Origin: Pigoraptor vietnamica
Lineage: Eukaryota; Opisthokonta; Filasterea
Direction of reading: 5' to 3'
DNA length: 18,260 bases
Assembly (NCBI GenBank): GCA_943704525.1
Contig: CALSCQ010002583.1
Coordinates: 1 to 18,260 of the forward strand
The position numbers and the translations under genes are program-made. This document shows positions 18,210-18,260 of this stretch, piece by piece. The notes beneath the pieces are model-generated. The model searched no databases and was not told the origin of the DNA. It was given only the letters and a program-made list of their open reading frames with translations. Each line of letters opens with the position of its first letter. The first letter of the stretch is position 1.

Positions 18210-18260
<51 letters not shown>
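18210..18260. repeat. Poly-T tract to the window edge
   Basis: Eleven T, one C, then 39 T to the end. The length is typical of a simple-sequence tract where an assembly may stop. It is not a telomere repeat. Confidence 0.8.

Noticed and set aside
18210-18260. Telomere at the right end
   Set aside because: The tract is poly-T with one C, with no telomeric repeat such as TTAGGG.
1-18260. tRNA, rRNA or prokaryotic operon features
   Set aside because: No cloverleaf, rRNA-like block or Shine-Dalgarno-led gene clusters were seen; spliced genes indicate nuclear eukaryotic DNA.

Overview
The window looks like nuclear DNA of a GC-rich, intron-containing microbial eukaryote. Two genes can be followed through all their exons with consistent GT-AG splicing. 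Most donors read GTGCGT or GTGAGT, and introns in those genes are about 150-225 nt. The gene content is a nine-domain CSDE1/Unr-type cold-shock protein with a SUZ-C motif, a Diaphanous/FMNL-type formin, Crinkler/RHS-like NTPase and nuclease modules, and F-box-LRR proteins. This suggests a protist near the opisthokont/amoebozoan/apusozoan part of the tree. That placement is inference from gene content; no species is recognised.

Layout. 94-201(+) is the last exon of an upstream gene, ending in a coiled coil and followed by AATAAA and a 30-nt A run. About 448-1868(+) is a frameshifted Crinkler/RHS-like P-loop NTPase. About 2100-2170 is an imperfect inverted repeat. 2273-3362 is a broken F-box-LRR copy whose F-box half and promoter lie inverted relative to the LRR half. 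3363-4144 shows no gene. 4145-8151(-) is the six-exon CSDE1/Unr homologue (1054 aa). 8152-9556 is its upstream region, with bZIP- and CCAAT-like motifs and a TG microsatellite. 9557-11088(+) is a nuclear-type coiled-coil protein with a PD-(D/E)XK nuclease core. 11580-11880 is a sharply AT-rich island with short terminal inverted repeats. 12300-16457(+) is the four-exon formin (1207 aa). 16877-18083(-) is a second, degraded F-box-LRR copy, and the window ends in poly-T.

How the parts relate. The two conserved genes are unrelated housekeeping functions: mRNA translation/stability and actin nucleation. They sit between fast-changing accessory material: two Crinkler-type modules and two F-box-LRR relatives whose LRR parts face each other in inverted orientation about 13.5 kb apart. 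The most informative unexpected structure is the left F-box-LRR copy. A roughly 440-bp inversion cuts it at the F-box/LRR boundary, and a perfect 9-bp inverted repeat lies exactly at both ends of the homology. No wholly new system is evident. The nuclease gene, the inversion and the AT-rich island deserve follow-up.
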